From: Streptomyces sp. CB00316
Lineage (GTDB): Bacteria > Actinomycetota > Actinomycetes > Streptomycetales > Streptomycetaceae
Assembly (NCBI RefSeq): GCF_001905595.1
Contig: NZ_LIXI01000010.1
Location: forward strand, 248,001 to 312,000
DNA: 64,000 bases
Direction of reading: 5' to 3'
Under the pieces are notes generated by a model. That model was not told where the DNA came from. It worked only from the letters and a program-made list of their open reading frames with translations, and did not search any database. Each line of letters opens with the position of its first letter. The stretch's first letter is position 1. The translations under genes and the position numbers were made by a program. Positions 16,439 to 23,861 of this stretch are shown piece after piece.

Positions 16439-17191
16439 GTGAGCAGCGACGACACCTCCCAGAGCCCCGTCTCCCCGAGCCCCTTCCACCACGGTCCCAC
16501 CGACCGGGACGAGGCCCCGCAGTACGTGCTCCCCCTGGTGGTGCACCTGGAGAAGGCCGCCCCGCCCGCCCGGACCGATGCCCTGCGCACCGCCGCCCGC
16601 GCGGTGCTCATGATCCTGTCCGACGAGCGGTCCACGGGCGAGGGCGAGTGGGCCGGAGCGATGCGGGACTGGGAGGACGCCCGCATCCGCAAGGTGGTGC
16701 GCCGGGCGCGCGGCGCGGAGTGGCGCAAGGCGGCCGCGCTGCCGGGGATCACGGTGACGGGCGGGAGCGCGGAGGTACGGGTGTACCCACCGATCCCCCT
16801 GGACGGCTGGCCCAAGGAGCTGGCCAAGCTCCAGGTGTCGGGCACCGAGCTGGACGACCCCGAGCCGCCCGCCGCCCCCGACCCCGAGGGCCCTGTGCTG
16901 TGGCTCAACCCGGAGCTGGAGATGTCGGCGGGCAAGACGATGGCGCAGGTCGGCCACGGTGCCCAACTCGCCTGGTGGGAGCTGTCCGACACCGAGCGCA
17001 AGGCGTGGCGCGAGGCGGGGTTCCCGCTCTCCGTGGTCACGGCCACACCGGAGCGCTGGCGCGAGCTGACCACGAGCGGCCTGCCGGTGGTGCGCGACGC
17101 GGGGTTCACCGAGATCGCGCCGGGGCCCACAGTCGTGGCGGAGGAGGGCCTGCGTCTCTGCCCGCTCCCGGGCGTACGGACCCGCCGGTGA
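16439..17191 (+). CDS. PTH2-type peptidyl-tRNA hydrolase
   Basis: A 250-residue protein whose C-terminal ~115 residues form a PTH2 domain: LNPELEMSAGKTMAQVGHGAQLAW, then FPLSVVTATPERW and VRDAGFTEIAPGPTVVA. PTH2 enzymes release peptides stuck to tRNA; they are typical of archaea and eukaryotes and occur in actinobacteria alongside the bacterial Pth. The N-terminal half is a longer actinobacterial extension with a helical segment (ARTDALRTAARAVLMILSDE). The GTG start is chosen because a -10-like CAGACT lies just before it. A GTG 30 bases upstream is possible. The HAD hydrolase gene follows 35 bases later. Confidence 0.75.
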   Translation: MSSDDTSQSPVSPSPFHHGPTDRDEAPQYVLPLVVHLEKAAPPARTDALRTAARAVLMILSDERSTGEGEWAGAMRDWEDARIRKVVRRARGAEWRKAAALPGITVTGGSAEVRVYPPIPLDGWPKELAKLQVSGTELDDPEPPAAPDPEGPVLWLNPELEMSAGKTMAQVGHGAQLAWWELSDTERKAWREAGFPLSVVTATPERWRELTTSGLPVVRDAGFTEIAPGPTVVAEEGLRLCPLPGVRTRR

Positions 17192-17226
17192 ACGCACACC
17201 ACCTCGGAGACCAGGAGACCAAGTCC

Positions 17227-17952
17227 ATGGGGGAGTTGGACATCGACGCCCTCGTCTTCGACGTCCTCGGCACCCTCGTCGACGAACCCGCGGGGCTCCG
17301 TGCCGGGATCCGTGCACTCGACCCGTCGCTCGACGGTGCTGGGACCGAGCCGCTCCTGCTGCTGTGGCAGCAGCACATCGAGCGCGAGCAGCGCCGCGTC
17401 CTCGACGGGGACCGGCCCTACCTCACCAGTGACGCCCTCGACCGGGAAGCCGCCCGGCTCGTCGCCGAGACCGCCGGAGTCGACGACCCGGCCGCCGTGG
17501 CGGCGTTGGCCCTGTCGGCCCGTCGGCTGCCGCCGTGGCCCGACACCCTCGCGGGGCTCGCCAGACTCGCAGAGCGGTTCCCGATCCTCGGGCTCTCCAA
17601 CGCGAGCCGGACCGCGCTGCTGGGGCTCAACGCCCACGCCGGACTGCGCTGGCACCAGGCCCTGTCCGCCGAGGACGCCCGGGCCTACAAACCGGACCCG
17701 GAGGTCTACCGGCTGGCCGTCACCGTCTCCGGGCTGCCGCCGGAGCGGCTGCTGATGGTCGCCGCGCATGCCTGGGACCTGCGCGGCGCCCAGCGCCTCG
17801 GGCTGCGTACCGCCTATGTCGCCCGGCCCGTCGGCGACCCGCCCACCGCGTCGGACCGGTTCGACCTGTACGCCGACGGGCTGGCCGGTCTGGCCGGTCT
17901 GGCCGACCAGCTCGACACTCCGCACAGCCGGAAACGGTCCGCCCGCGGCTGA
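17227..17952 (+). CDS. HAD-family hydrolase, haloacid-dehalogenase type II-like
   Basis: A 241-residue soluble hydrolase. HAD motif I is FDVLGTLVD with the nucleophile Asp, as in L-2-haloacid dehalogenases, motif II is ILGLSNASR, motif III the Lys in YKPDPEVYRLA and motif IV the Asp in AAHAWDLRGAQRLG. A helical cap lies between motifs I and II. The true substrate, haloacid or phosphate ester, cannot be told. The ATG has AGGAG upstream. The C-terminus ends in a Leu/Gly repeat (LAGLAGLADQL) and a basic tail. Possibly cotranscribed with the PTH2 gene. Confidence 0.8.
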   Translation: MGELDIDALVFDVLGTLVDEPAGLRAGIRALDPSLDGAGTEPLLLLWQQHIEREQRRVLDGDRPYLTSDALDREAARLVAETAGVDDPAAVAALALSARRLPPWPDTLAGLARLAERFPILGLSNASRTALLGLNAHAGLRWHQALSAEDARAYKPDPEVYRLAVTVSGLPPERLLMVAAHAWDLRGAQRLGLRTAYVARPVGDPPTASDRFDLYADGLAGLAGLADQLDTPHSRKRSARG

Positions 17953-18085
17953 ACACTTCTGCGCCCGACTGCGTATCTCCCGATACCGCCCCATCGGCAT
18001 TACCGCCAAGTAGCCTGCACGGCGGGTCGGTCGGCGGTTGATTGACGCCTGATCGACGCTGTCACGCCTCGTCCCGGGAGAAACC

Positions 18086-18835
18086 TTGTTGCGACGCATC
18101 AACGGAACAGCCCTCATCATCGCGGCACTGGTCGCCACGGTGGGCGCACTCGCCTTCCCCGTCTGGTCCTACGCGGACCGCTCGGGCACCGGCGAGGCGA
18201 ACTTGAACGCCTCCAGTGTCGCCACCCAGTGGGGCCCGCTCTCCGCGACCGACCGCGACTTCCTGGTCAAGGTGCGGCTCGCCGGCCTGTGGGAGCTCCC
18301 TGCCGGGCAGCAGGCGATCGAGCGGGCGCCCAGCGAGGCGACGAAGGCCGCCGGGGACCACCTGGTCGTCGGCCACACGGACCTGGACCGGCGGGCCCGA
18401 GACGTGGCCGCGAAGCTCGGGGTCGAGCTGCCCAACCAGCCGACCGAGCAGCAGCAGGCCTGGCTCGCGGAGCTGACTGCCGCGAGCGGGGACGAGTACG
18501 AGCGGAAGTTCGCCAACATCCTGCGGGCCGCCCACGGCAAGGTCTTCGGCCTGATAGGCCAGGTCCGGCACACCACCCGCAACACCCTGATCCGGCAGCT
18601 CGCCAGCGACGCGAACCAGACCGTGCTGGACCACATCACCATGCTGGAGGGCACCGGCTTCGTCGACTTCGACGCCCTGGCGCGCGAGGCGGCCGGCGGG
18701 TCCACCGCCAGTCCCTCGGGGCCGTCCATGCCGCAGGGCGGGCAGGTGCCGCCGGTGCCGGTGCCGGTGACGCCGACCGGCGACCAGTCGTTCACCTCGC
18801 GCCCGGTGCCACCGACCATGCCTCCGATGCCGTAA
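18086..18835 (+). CDS. DUF4142 exported protein
   Basis: A 249-residue protein with a signal or anchor segment (TALIIAALVATVGALAFPVW), then the four-helix DUF4142 domain: LSATDRDFLVKVRLAGLWELP, GDHLVVGHTDLDRRARDVAAKL, FANILRAAHGKVFGLIGQVR and NTLIRQLASDANQTVLDHITMLE. The fold is ferritin-like but no di-iron ligand set is obvious. A Pro/Val-rich tail follows. TTG start, supported by GGGAG five bases upstream; no in-frame ATG or GTG gives a full signal. It lies 110 bases before the MNIO gene on the same strand, so a functional link is possible. Confidence 0.75.
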   Translation: MLRRINGTALIIAALVATVGALAFPVWSYADRSGTGEANLNASSVATQWGPLSATDRDFLVKVRLAGLWELPAGQQAIERAPSEATKAAGDHLVVGHTDLDRRARDVAAKLGVELPNQPTEQQQAWLAELTAASGDEYERKFANILRAAHGKVFGLIGQVRHTTRNTLIRQLASDANQTVLDHITMLEGTGFVDFDALAREAAGGSTASPSGPSMPQGGQVPPVPVPVTPTGDQSFTSRPVPPTMPPMP

Positions 18836-18945
18836 CGACACCGGGGCCCCGGAACCTCAAATCCTCCTCTGAACGTCCCCCTGTCCGGGTTGGACGCCGC
18901 TCGCCGGGGCCATCACCCCGGGACAGAGCGGAGGAGGGGGACACC

Positions 18946-20241
18946 ATGAAGCTGGGCATCGGAATCGGCTGGCGGCCGGAGATCGCGGCCGAGGTGGAGG
19001 CGCTCACGGGGGTCGACTGGGTCGAGGTGGTGGCGGAGAACCTCTGCGCCGACCACCTCCCGGACTCCCTGGTGCGCTTGAGGGAACGGGGCGTGACCGT
19101 CGTACCGCACGGCGTGTCGCTCGGCCTGGGCGGCGCGGAGCGCCCGGACGCCGAGCGGCTCGCCGGTCTGGCGGCGCGGGCCGAGTTGCTCGGTACGCCG
19201 CTGGTGACCGAGCACATCGCGTTCGTACGGGCCGGGGGGCCGCTTACCGCGTCGCCGAGGCTGGAGGCGGGCCACCTGCTGCCGGTGCCGCGCACCTGGG
19301 ACGCGCTGGAGGTGCTCTGCGAGAACGTGGCGATCGCCCAGGACGCGCTGCCCGTGCCGCTGGCGCTGGAGAACATCGCGGCGCTGGTCTCCTGGCCCGA
19401 CGAGGAGCTGACGGAGGGGCAGTTCCTGGCGGAGCTGGTCGAGCGGACCGGGGTGCGGCTGCTGATCGACGTGGCCAACCTGCACACCAACCACGTCAAC
19501 CTCGGCGAGGACCCGGTCAAGGCGCTGGACGAGCTGCCGGTGGAGGCCATCGCGTACGTCCATGTGGCGGGCGGCGTCGAGAAGAACGGCGTCTGGCACG
19601 ACACGCACGCCCACCCGGTGACCGCCCCGGTCCTGGACGTGCTGGCCGAGCTGCGCTCCCGGGTCGACCCGCCGGGCGTCCTGCTGGAGCGCGACGACGC
19701 CTTCCCGCCCGGAGCGGAGCTGGCGGCCGAACTGGAGACGATCCGGGGAACGCTGCGGGCGGCGGGCGGCCCGAGCGGGGCCCGTACGGGGACCTGGACG
19801 GAGACGACCGCCCCGCCCGGCCCCGCACGCCCCGGAGCCCGCGACCGTACCGCCGTCGCCCAGACCGCACTGCTCTCCGCGCTCGTCGCGGGCACCCCGG
19901 CGCCCGAGGGCTTCGACCACCGGCGGCTGCGCGTGCAGAGCCGGGCGCTGGCCGCCAAGCGCGCCGATGTCGTCGCCAAGGTGGCGCCCGAGCTGCCGGA
20001 GATCCTCGGCGACGGCTACCGCGCCGCCTTCCTCGACTACGCCAGGTCCCGTCCGATGAGCGACGGTTACCGGCGCGACGCCCTGCACTTCGTGGAGCGG
20101 ATTTTGGTCCACGGCGGCCTCCCCGACCCCGTGGCGCAGCGCCGGCTGACGCACTGGTGGGAGGACCGCTCCGGGCCCCGCCCGCCGGGCCGGACCACCC
20201 GTATCGTCCGGGCGGCGCGTGCCGTCCTCGCAGGGAAGTGA
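18946..20241 (+). CDS. MNIO (DUF692) oxidative enzyme fused to a BufC-like partner domain
   Basis: A 431-residue protein. Residues 1-~275 form a DUF692 TIM barrel, now called MNIO (multinuclear non-heme iron-dependent oxidative enzymes; MbnB, TglH and BufB are characterised members). Expected metal ligands are in place: His55 (VVPHGVSLG), Glu89/His90 (TEHIAFV), Glu142 (LALENIAAL), Asp175, His180 and His183 (LLIDVANLHTNHVN), His206 (AYVHVAGG), Asp219/His221 and Glu248 (VLLERDDAF). Residues ~300-385 (TALLSALVAGTPAPEGF, RRLRVQSRALAAKRADVVAK, LPEILGDGYRAAFLDYARSR) resemble the HvfC/BufC N-terminal domain that presents substrate peptides to MNIO enzymes. I believe this C-terminal type is known as SCO6045-like. 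The ATG has GGAGGAGGGGG upstream. The next gene, with a Cys-rich tail, starts five bases after the stop; it is the likely substrate. Confidence 0.88.
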   Translation: MKLGIGIGWRPEIAAEVEALTGVDWVEVVAENLCADHLPDSLVRLRERGVTVVPHGVSLGLGGAERPDAERLAGLAARAELLGTPLVTEHIAFVRAGGPLTASPRLEAGHLLPVPRTWDALEVLCENVAIAQDALPVPLALENIAALVSWPDEELTEGQFLAELVERTGVRLLIDVANLHTNHVNLGEDPVKALDELPVEAIAYVHVAGGVEKNGVWHDTHAHPVTAPVLDVLAELRSRVDPPGVLLERDDAFPPGAELAAELETIRGTLRAAGGPSGARTGTWTETTAPPGPARPGARDRTAVAQTALLSALVAGTPAPEGFDHRRLRVQSRALAAKRADVVAKVAPELPEILGDGYRAAFLDYARSRPMSDGYRRDALHFVERILVHGGLPDPVAQRRLTHWWEDRSGPRPPGRTTRIVRAARAVLAGK

Positions 20242-20246
20242 CCGCC

Positions 20247-21278
20247 ATGAACACGCTCGCACTGGTACTGACCCTCGCGGTCGTCCTCTCCACCGTGCTG
20301 CTCCTGGCGAAGGTGGCCGTCTCCCGGTCCCGCCGCCCGTCGGCCGGCCCCTCCCCCGCCGTCCACGACCTCTACGAGGCGGCGTTCCTGAACGGCGGCC
20401 CGGCCAGGGTCACGGACACCGCGCTCACCGCGCTGTACGCGGACGGCCGGGTGCTCGTCGGCGGCCCCGGCATCATCTCCGTACAGCGTGCGCACGCGCA
20501 GGATCCGGTGGAACGCGCCGTGCTGCAAGCACTGTCGGCCGCGCCGAGCGGGGCGCTGCACACGGTGCGGGAGGCGGTGATGCACCACCCGGCGGTGCAG
20601 GAGATCGGCGACGGGCTGGCCCAGCGCGGGCTGCTCGTCCGGCCCGCCGACAGCCGTCCCGTACGGCGGTGGGCGCTGATCCAGGGCGTGAGCTGCTTCG
20701 TCGCGTTCCCGCTCTCCATCATCCTCACGGTCGTCCAGTACATGTCGCTCGACGACCCGTACGACATGTCGTTCCCGTTCGTCCTGAAGATGCTGCCCGC
20801 GATCCTGCTCGGCGGGATCGGCGGGTTCGTCGTGGCCGCGTCCGCCGCCAACCGGATCACCCGGGCGGGCCGCCGGGCCGCGCAGGCGTTCCGGGCCGCG
20901 AACGCCTATGTGCTGACGCCGCCGCACCTCGTCGCCAACCGAGGGCTGCGCGCACTCCCCGACCCCGTGCTCCAGGCCCAGCTCATCGCGGCGGCACGGC
21001 TGCACCTGCGGACCCGCCGGTCGCGGGCCGGCTTCTCGGGGCGCCGGTCGCCCGGGTACGTGGGGGGTACGGCAGGGGCGACGGCCTTCGCGGCGACCAC
21101 GGTGTGGTGCGCGGACGCGGGCCCCGGGTACACGAGTTGCGGAGGCGGGGGCGGGGGCGGAGGTGGCTGCGGGGGCGGATCCAGTTGCGGAGGCTCGGGC
21201 TCCAGCTGCGGGGGCAGCTCGGGAGGGTCCAGCTGCGGCGGGAGCTCGGGCGGCTCCAGCTGCGGCAGCAGCTCCTGA
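20247..21278 (+). CDS. TIGR04222 membrane protein with Cys/Gly/Ser-rich C-terminal tail
   Basis: A 343-residue integral membrane protein. An N-terminal helix (LALVLTLAVVLSTVLLLAKV) precedes a ~110-residue cytoplasmic segment (DLYEAAFLNGGPARVTDTAL), typical of TIGR04222. Two further membrane helices follow at ~145-165 and ~178-200. The last ~60 residues are low complexity, made of Gly/Ser runs with Cys at 288, 298, 308, 314, 321, 330 and 339, the last four in SSCGGS-type repeats. The start overlaps the MNIO ribosome-binding context (AGGGAAG at the MNIO stop), implying translational coupling. TIGR04222 genes commonly neighbour DUF692 genes. Because characterised MNIO enzymes modify cysteine or nearby residues, the tail is a candidate for cysteine modification. 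The orientation of the tail relative to the membrane is not resolved. Confidence 0.85.
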   Translation: MNTLALVLTLAVVLSTVLLLAKVAVSRSRRPSAGPSPAVHDLYEAAFLNGGPARVTDTALTALYADGRVLVGGPGIISVQRAHAQDPVERAVLQALSAAPSGALHTVREAVMHHPAVQEIGDGLAQRGLLVRPADSRPVRRWALIQGVSCFVAFPLSIILTVVQYMSLDDPYDMSFPFVLKMLPAILLGGIGGFVVAASAANRITRAGRRAAQAFRAANAYVLTPPHLVANRGLRALPDPVLQAQLIAAARLHLRTRRSRAGFSGRRSPGYVGGTAGATAFAATTVWCADAGPGYTSCGGGGGGGGGCGGGSSCGGSGSSCGGSSGGSSCGGSSGGSSCGSSS

Positions 21279-21420
21279 ACCGCGACCGGTGCTCCTGAAA
21301 CACGAACGGTAGAGGGAGTACGGCAACCGGGTCGTTCCCCGCAACACACCGGCCCGGTGCTGTACTTCACCCGTCCCGCACCCCACCATCCCCTCTCCGC
21401 GTCCGCAGAGAGGTCCCGCC

Positions 21421-22986
21421 GTGAGAGCAGTACCGCTGTACGCAACGATCGGCTCCCTGGTCCTGTCCGCCCTGGCCGCCGTCCCCGCCACCGCCCAGGA
21501 CGGCCGCGGACAGGCCTCAGCCGAGGAGCGCGGTACGGCGGTGGCGGCGGCCCGCGCCGCGGCCGCCGGGATCTCCTTCGGCGCGTGTCCGGAGGAGGAG
21601 ATGCTGCCGGACATCCTGAAGTGCGGCACCGTCAGCGTCCCGCTGGACTACGCGCGGCCGGACGGGCGGACCATCGACCTCACCGTCAGCCGCGCCCTCG
21701 CCACCGGACCGGTGGCCGGCCGGCAGGGGTCCTTCGTCTACAACCCGGGTGGCCCCGGCGCCTCCAGCATCACCTTCCCGCTGATGGGCGAGATGTCCGA
21801 GTGGAAGGAGGTCGCCGAGGCGTACGACATGGTCGGCTACGCCCCGCGCGGCGTCGGCGCCTCCGCCCCCCTCTCCTGCCAGGACCCCGCCGCCTTCGCG
21901 CAGAGCCCCACCGACTCCCCCGCCCACCCCACGGCCGCGTACAAGGAGCGGCGCATCGCCGAGGCCCGGGCGTACGCGCGGGGCTGCGAGCAGCACGCGG
22001 GCGAGGCGCTGCGCCACTACACCTCGCTCAACAACGCCCGTGACCTGGAGGTGCTGCGCGCAGCCCTCGGGGACGAGCGCCTCACCTTCATGGGCGCCTC
22101 GTACGGCACGTACCTGGGTTCCTTGTACGCGACCCTCTTTCCCTCACGCGTACGCCGTATGGTCTTCGATTCCGCGGTCGACCCGGACCCGGAGCAGATC
22201 TGGTACCGCTCCAACCTCGACCAGTCACTGGCCTTCGAGTCCCGCTGGGAGGACTTCCGGCGGTGGGTCGCCAAGCACGACGACGTGTACGGGCTCGGCT
22301 CCACGCCCGAGGCCGTGCAGCGCCACTACGACGACGTCCGCACCGCTCTCGCCGCAAAGCCGGCGGGCGGGAAGGTGGGGCCGGGGCAGTTCCACGCGGC
22401 GTTCCGGGAGGCGGCGTACTACGACGACTACTGGGCGATGCGGGCCACCGCCCTCTCCGAGTACGTCCGGGGCAACGCGGAGCCGCTGGTCACCCAGATG
22501 TCGCCGCGCGCGATCACGGCGAAGGACGACGAGAACGCCCGGGCCGTCTACACCGCGATCGAGTGCAACGACGCGCCCTGGCCCGAGGAGTGGGAGGTGT
22601 GGGACCGCGACCACACCGACCTCGCCCGTATCGCCCCGTTCCAGACGTGGGACAACGCCTTCACCAACCTGCCGTGCGCCTTCTGGCCCGCGCCCCGGCA
22701 GCAGCCCAGGGACGTCTCCACCGGGTGGGGCGAGCTGCCGCCGGTGCTGATCCTGGCGGCGGAGCGCGATGCGGCGACCCCGTACAAGGGGGCCCTGGAG
22801 CTCCAGCGGCGGCTGCGCGGCGCGGTGCTCGTGACCGAGCGGGACGCGGGGACGCACGGCGTCGGCGGGGCCGGGAACACCTGCGTGGACGACCATCTGC
22901 GGCGCTATCTGCTGACGGGCGCGACGCCGGCGGGGGACGCGGAGTGCGCCCCGCGCGCGGAGCCGAACCCCGTCTCGCTGGACTAG
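21421..22986 (+). CDS. Secreted alpha/beta-hydrolase peptidase, tripeptidyl-aminopeptidase type
   Basis: A 521-residue exported serine hydrolase of the S33/TAP group. It has a signal peptide (RAVPLYATIGSLVLSALAAV, cleavage after ATA), the oxyanion loop NPGGPGASS, nucleophile Ser in GASYGTYLG (~residue 226), the acid in LILAAERDAATP and His in DAGTHGVGG, followed by the family C-terminus NTCVDDHLRRYLLTG. Related Streptomyces enzymes (Tap, SlpD/E) trim N-terminal tripeptides in nutrition and mycelium turnover. The GTG start has AGAGAGG upstream. The last codons (EPNPVSLD) are repeated almost exactly beyond the terminator, at 23031-23053. Confidence 0.85.
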   Translation: MRAVPLYATIGSLVLSALAAVPATAQDGRGQASAEERGTAVAAARAAAAGISFGACPEEEMLPDILKCGTVSVPLDYARPDGRTIDLTVSRALATGPVAGRQGSFVYNPGGPGASSITFPLMGEMSEWKEVAEAYDMVGYAPRGVGASAPLSCQDPAAFAQSPTDSPAHPTAAYKERRIAEARAYARGCEQHAGEALRHYTSLNNARDLEVLRAALGDERLTFMGASYGTYLGSLYATLFPSRVRRMVFDSAVDPDPEQIWYRSNLDQSLAFESRWEDFRRWVAKHDDVYGLGSTPEAVQRHYDDVRTALAAKPAGGKVGPGQFHAAFREAAYYDDYWAMRATALSEYVRGNAEPLVTQMSPRAITAKDDENARAVYTAIECNDAPWPEEWEVWDRDHTDLARIAPFQTWDNAFTNLPCAFWPAPRQQPRDVSTGWGELPPVLILAAERDAATPYKGALELQRRLRGAVLVTERDAGTHGVGGAGNTCVDDHLRRYLLTGATPAGDAECAPRAEPNPVSLD

Positions 22987-23053
22987 GAAAGCGGAAGGGC
23001 CCTGCCGGAGTGCACTCCGGCAGGGCCCTCGAGCCGAACCCGGTGTCGCTGGA
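22960..23053 (+). repeat. Duplicated gene end flanking a terminator
   Basis: The 23 bases at 22960-22982 (EPNPVSL codons) recur at 23031-23053 with three differences, in a frame reading EPNPVSLERRAARS. The hairpin lies between them. This looks like a leftover of a tandem paralogue or a local duplication. Confidence 0.55.
22997..23028. terminator. 32-bp palindromic terminator
   Basis: Perfect inverted repeat GGGCCCTGCCGGAGTG / CACTCCGGCAGGGCCC between the peptidase gene and the convergent hemQ. Confidence 0.75.
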
Positions 23054-23128
23054 ACGGCGGGCGGCACGGTCGGTGCCTGGTGCCCGTCTTCTGATCTTCC
23101 GGGTTGGGGTGGTGCGGGAACTCGCTGG

Positions 23129-23857
23129 CTATGCGAGCCCGGCCACCAGGTCTTCGACGCTCTTCCTGCGGCCCGTGTAGAACGGGACCTCCTCGCGCAC
23201 GTGGAGCCGTGCCTCGGAGGCGCGCAGGTGACGCATCAGGTCGACGATGCGGTACAGCTCGTCCGCCTCGAAGGCGAGGACCCACTCGTAGTCGCCGAGC
23301 GAGAACGAGGCGACGGTGTTGGCGCGGACGTCGGGGTAGCCCCGGGCCATCTTGCCGTGGTCCGCGAGCATGCGGCGGCGGTCCTCGTCGGGCAGCAGGT
23401 ACCAGTCGTAGGACCGGACGAAGGGGTAGACGCTGATGTAGTCGCGGGGCGTCTCGTCGGCGAGGAACGCCGGGACGTGCGACTTGTTGAACTCGGCGGG
23501 CCGGTGCAGGGCCATGTTCGACCAGACCGGTTCCAGAGCGCGCCCGAGCTTCGTGCGGCGGAAGAGGTTGTACGCCTCCTGGAGTTCGTCCGAGGTCTCC
23601 GCGTGCCACCAGATCATCAGGTCCGCGTCCGCGCGCAGACCCGAGACGTCGTAGGTGCCGCGCACGGTGATGTCCTTGGCCGCGAGCTGGTCGAACAGCT
23701 CCTGGACCTCGTCCGCGTACCCCGCCCGGTCCAGCGGCAGTGCGTCGCGCAGTTTGAAGACCGACCAGAGGGTGTAGCGGATGACCTCGTTGAGGTCCTT
23801 GGCCTTCTTTCCGGCGTTCGGACTCTTGCTGGATGTCACAGTCTCAGGAGCACTCAT
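23129..23857 (-). CDS. hemQ: Coproheme decarboxylase HemQ
   Basis: Last enzyme of the coproporphyrin-dependent heme pathway of actinobacteria and firmicutes. It removes two propionate carboxyls from coproheme to give heme b, with hydrogen peroxide. The 242-residue product shows the chlorite-dismutase-like fold and HemQ marks: YPFVRSYDWYLLPDEDRRRM, GYPDVRANTVASFSLGDYEW and FEADELYRIVDLMRHLR, with the active-site Tyr in the first block. The ATG at 23857 begins MSAPETVTSS. It starts five bases after the hemY stop codon region, so the two form an operon. Confidence 0.93.
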   Translation of the reverse strand: MSAPETVTSSKSPNAGKKAKDLNEVIRYTLWSVFKLRDALPLDRAGYADEVQELFDQLAAKDITVRGTYDVSGLRADADLMIWWHAETSDELQEAYNLFRRTKLGRALEPVWSNMALHRPAEFNKSHVPAFLADETPRDYISVYPFVRSYDWYLLPDEDRRRMLADHGKMARGYPDVRANTVASFSLGDYEWVLAFEADELYRIVDLMRHLRASEARLHVREEVPFYTGRRKSVEDLVAGLA

Positions 23858-23861
23858 ACGG

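Noticed and set aside
22997..23028. Insertion-sequence terminal repeats
   Set aside because: The perfect palindromes here and at 30710, 35689 and 46803 lie at gene ends with no transposase between pairs; they are terminators.
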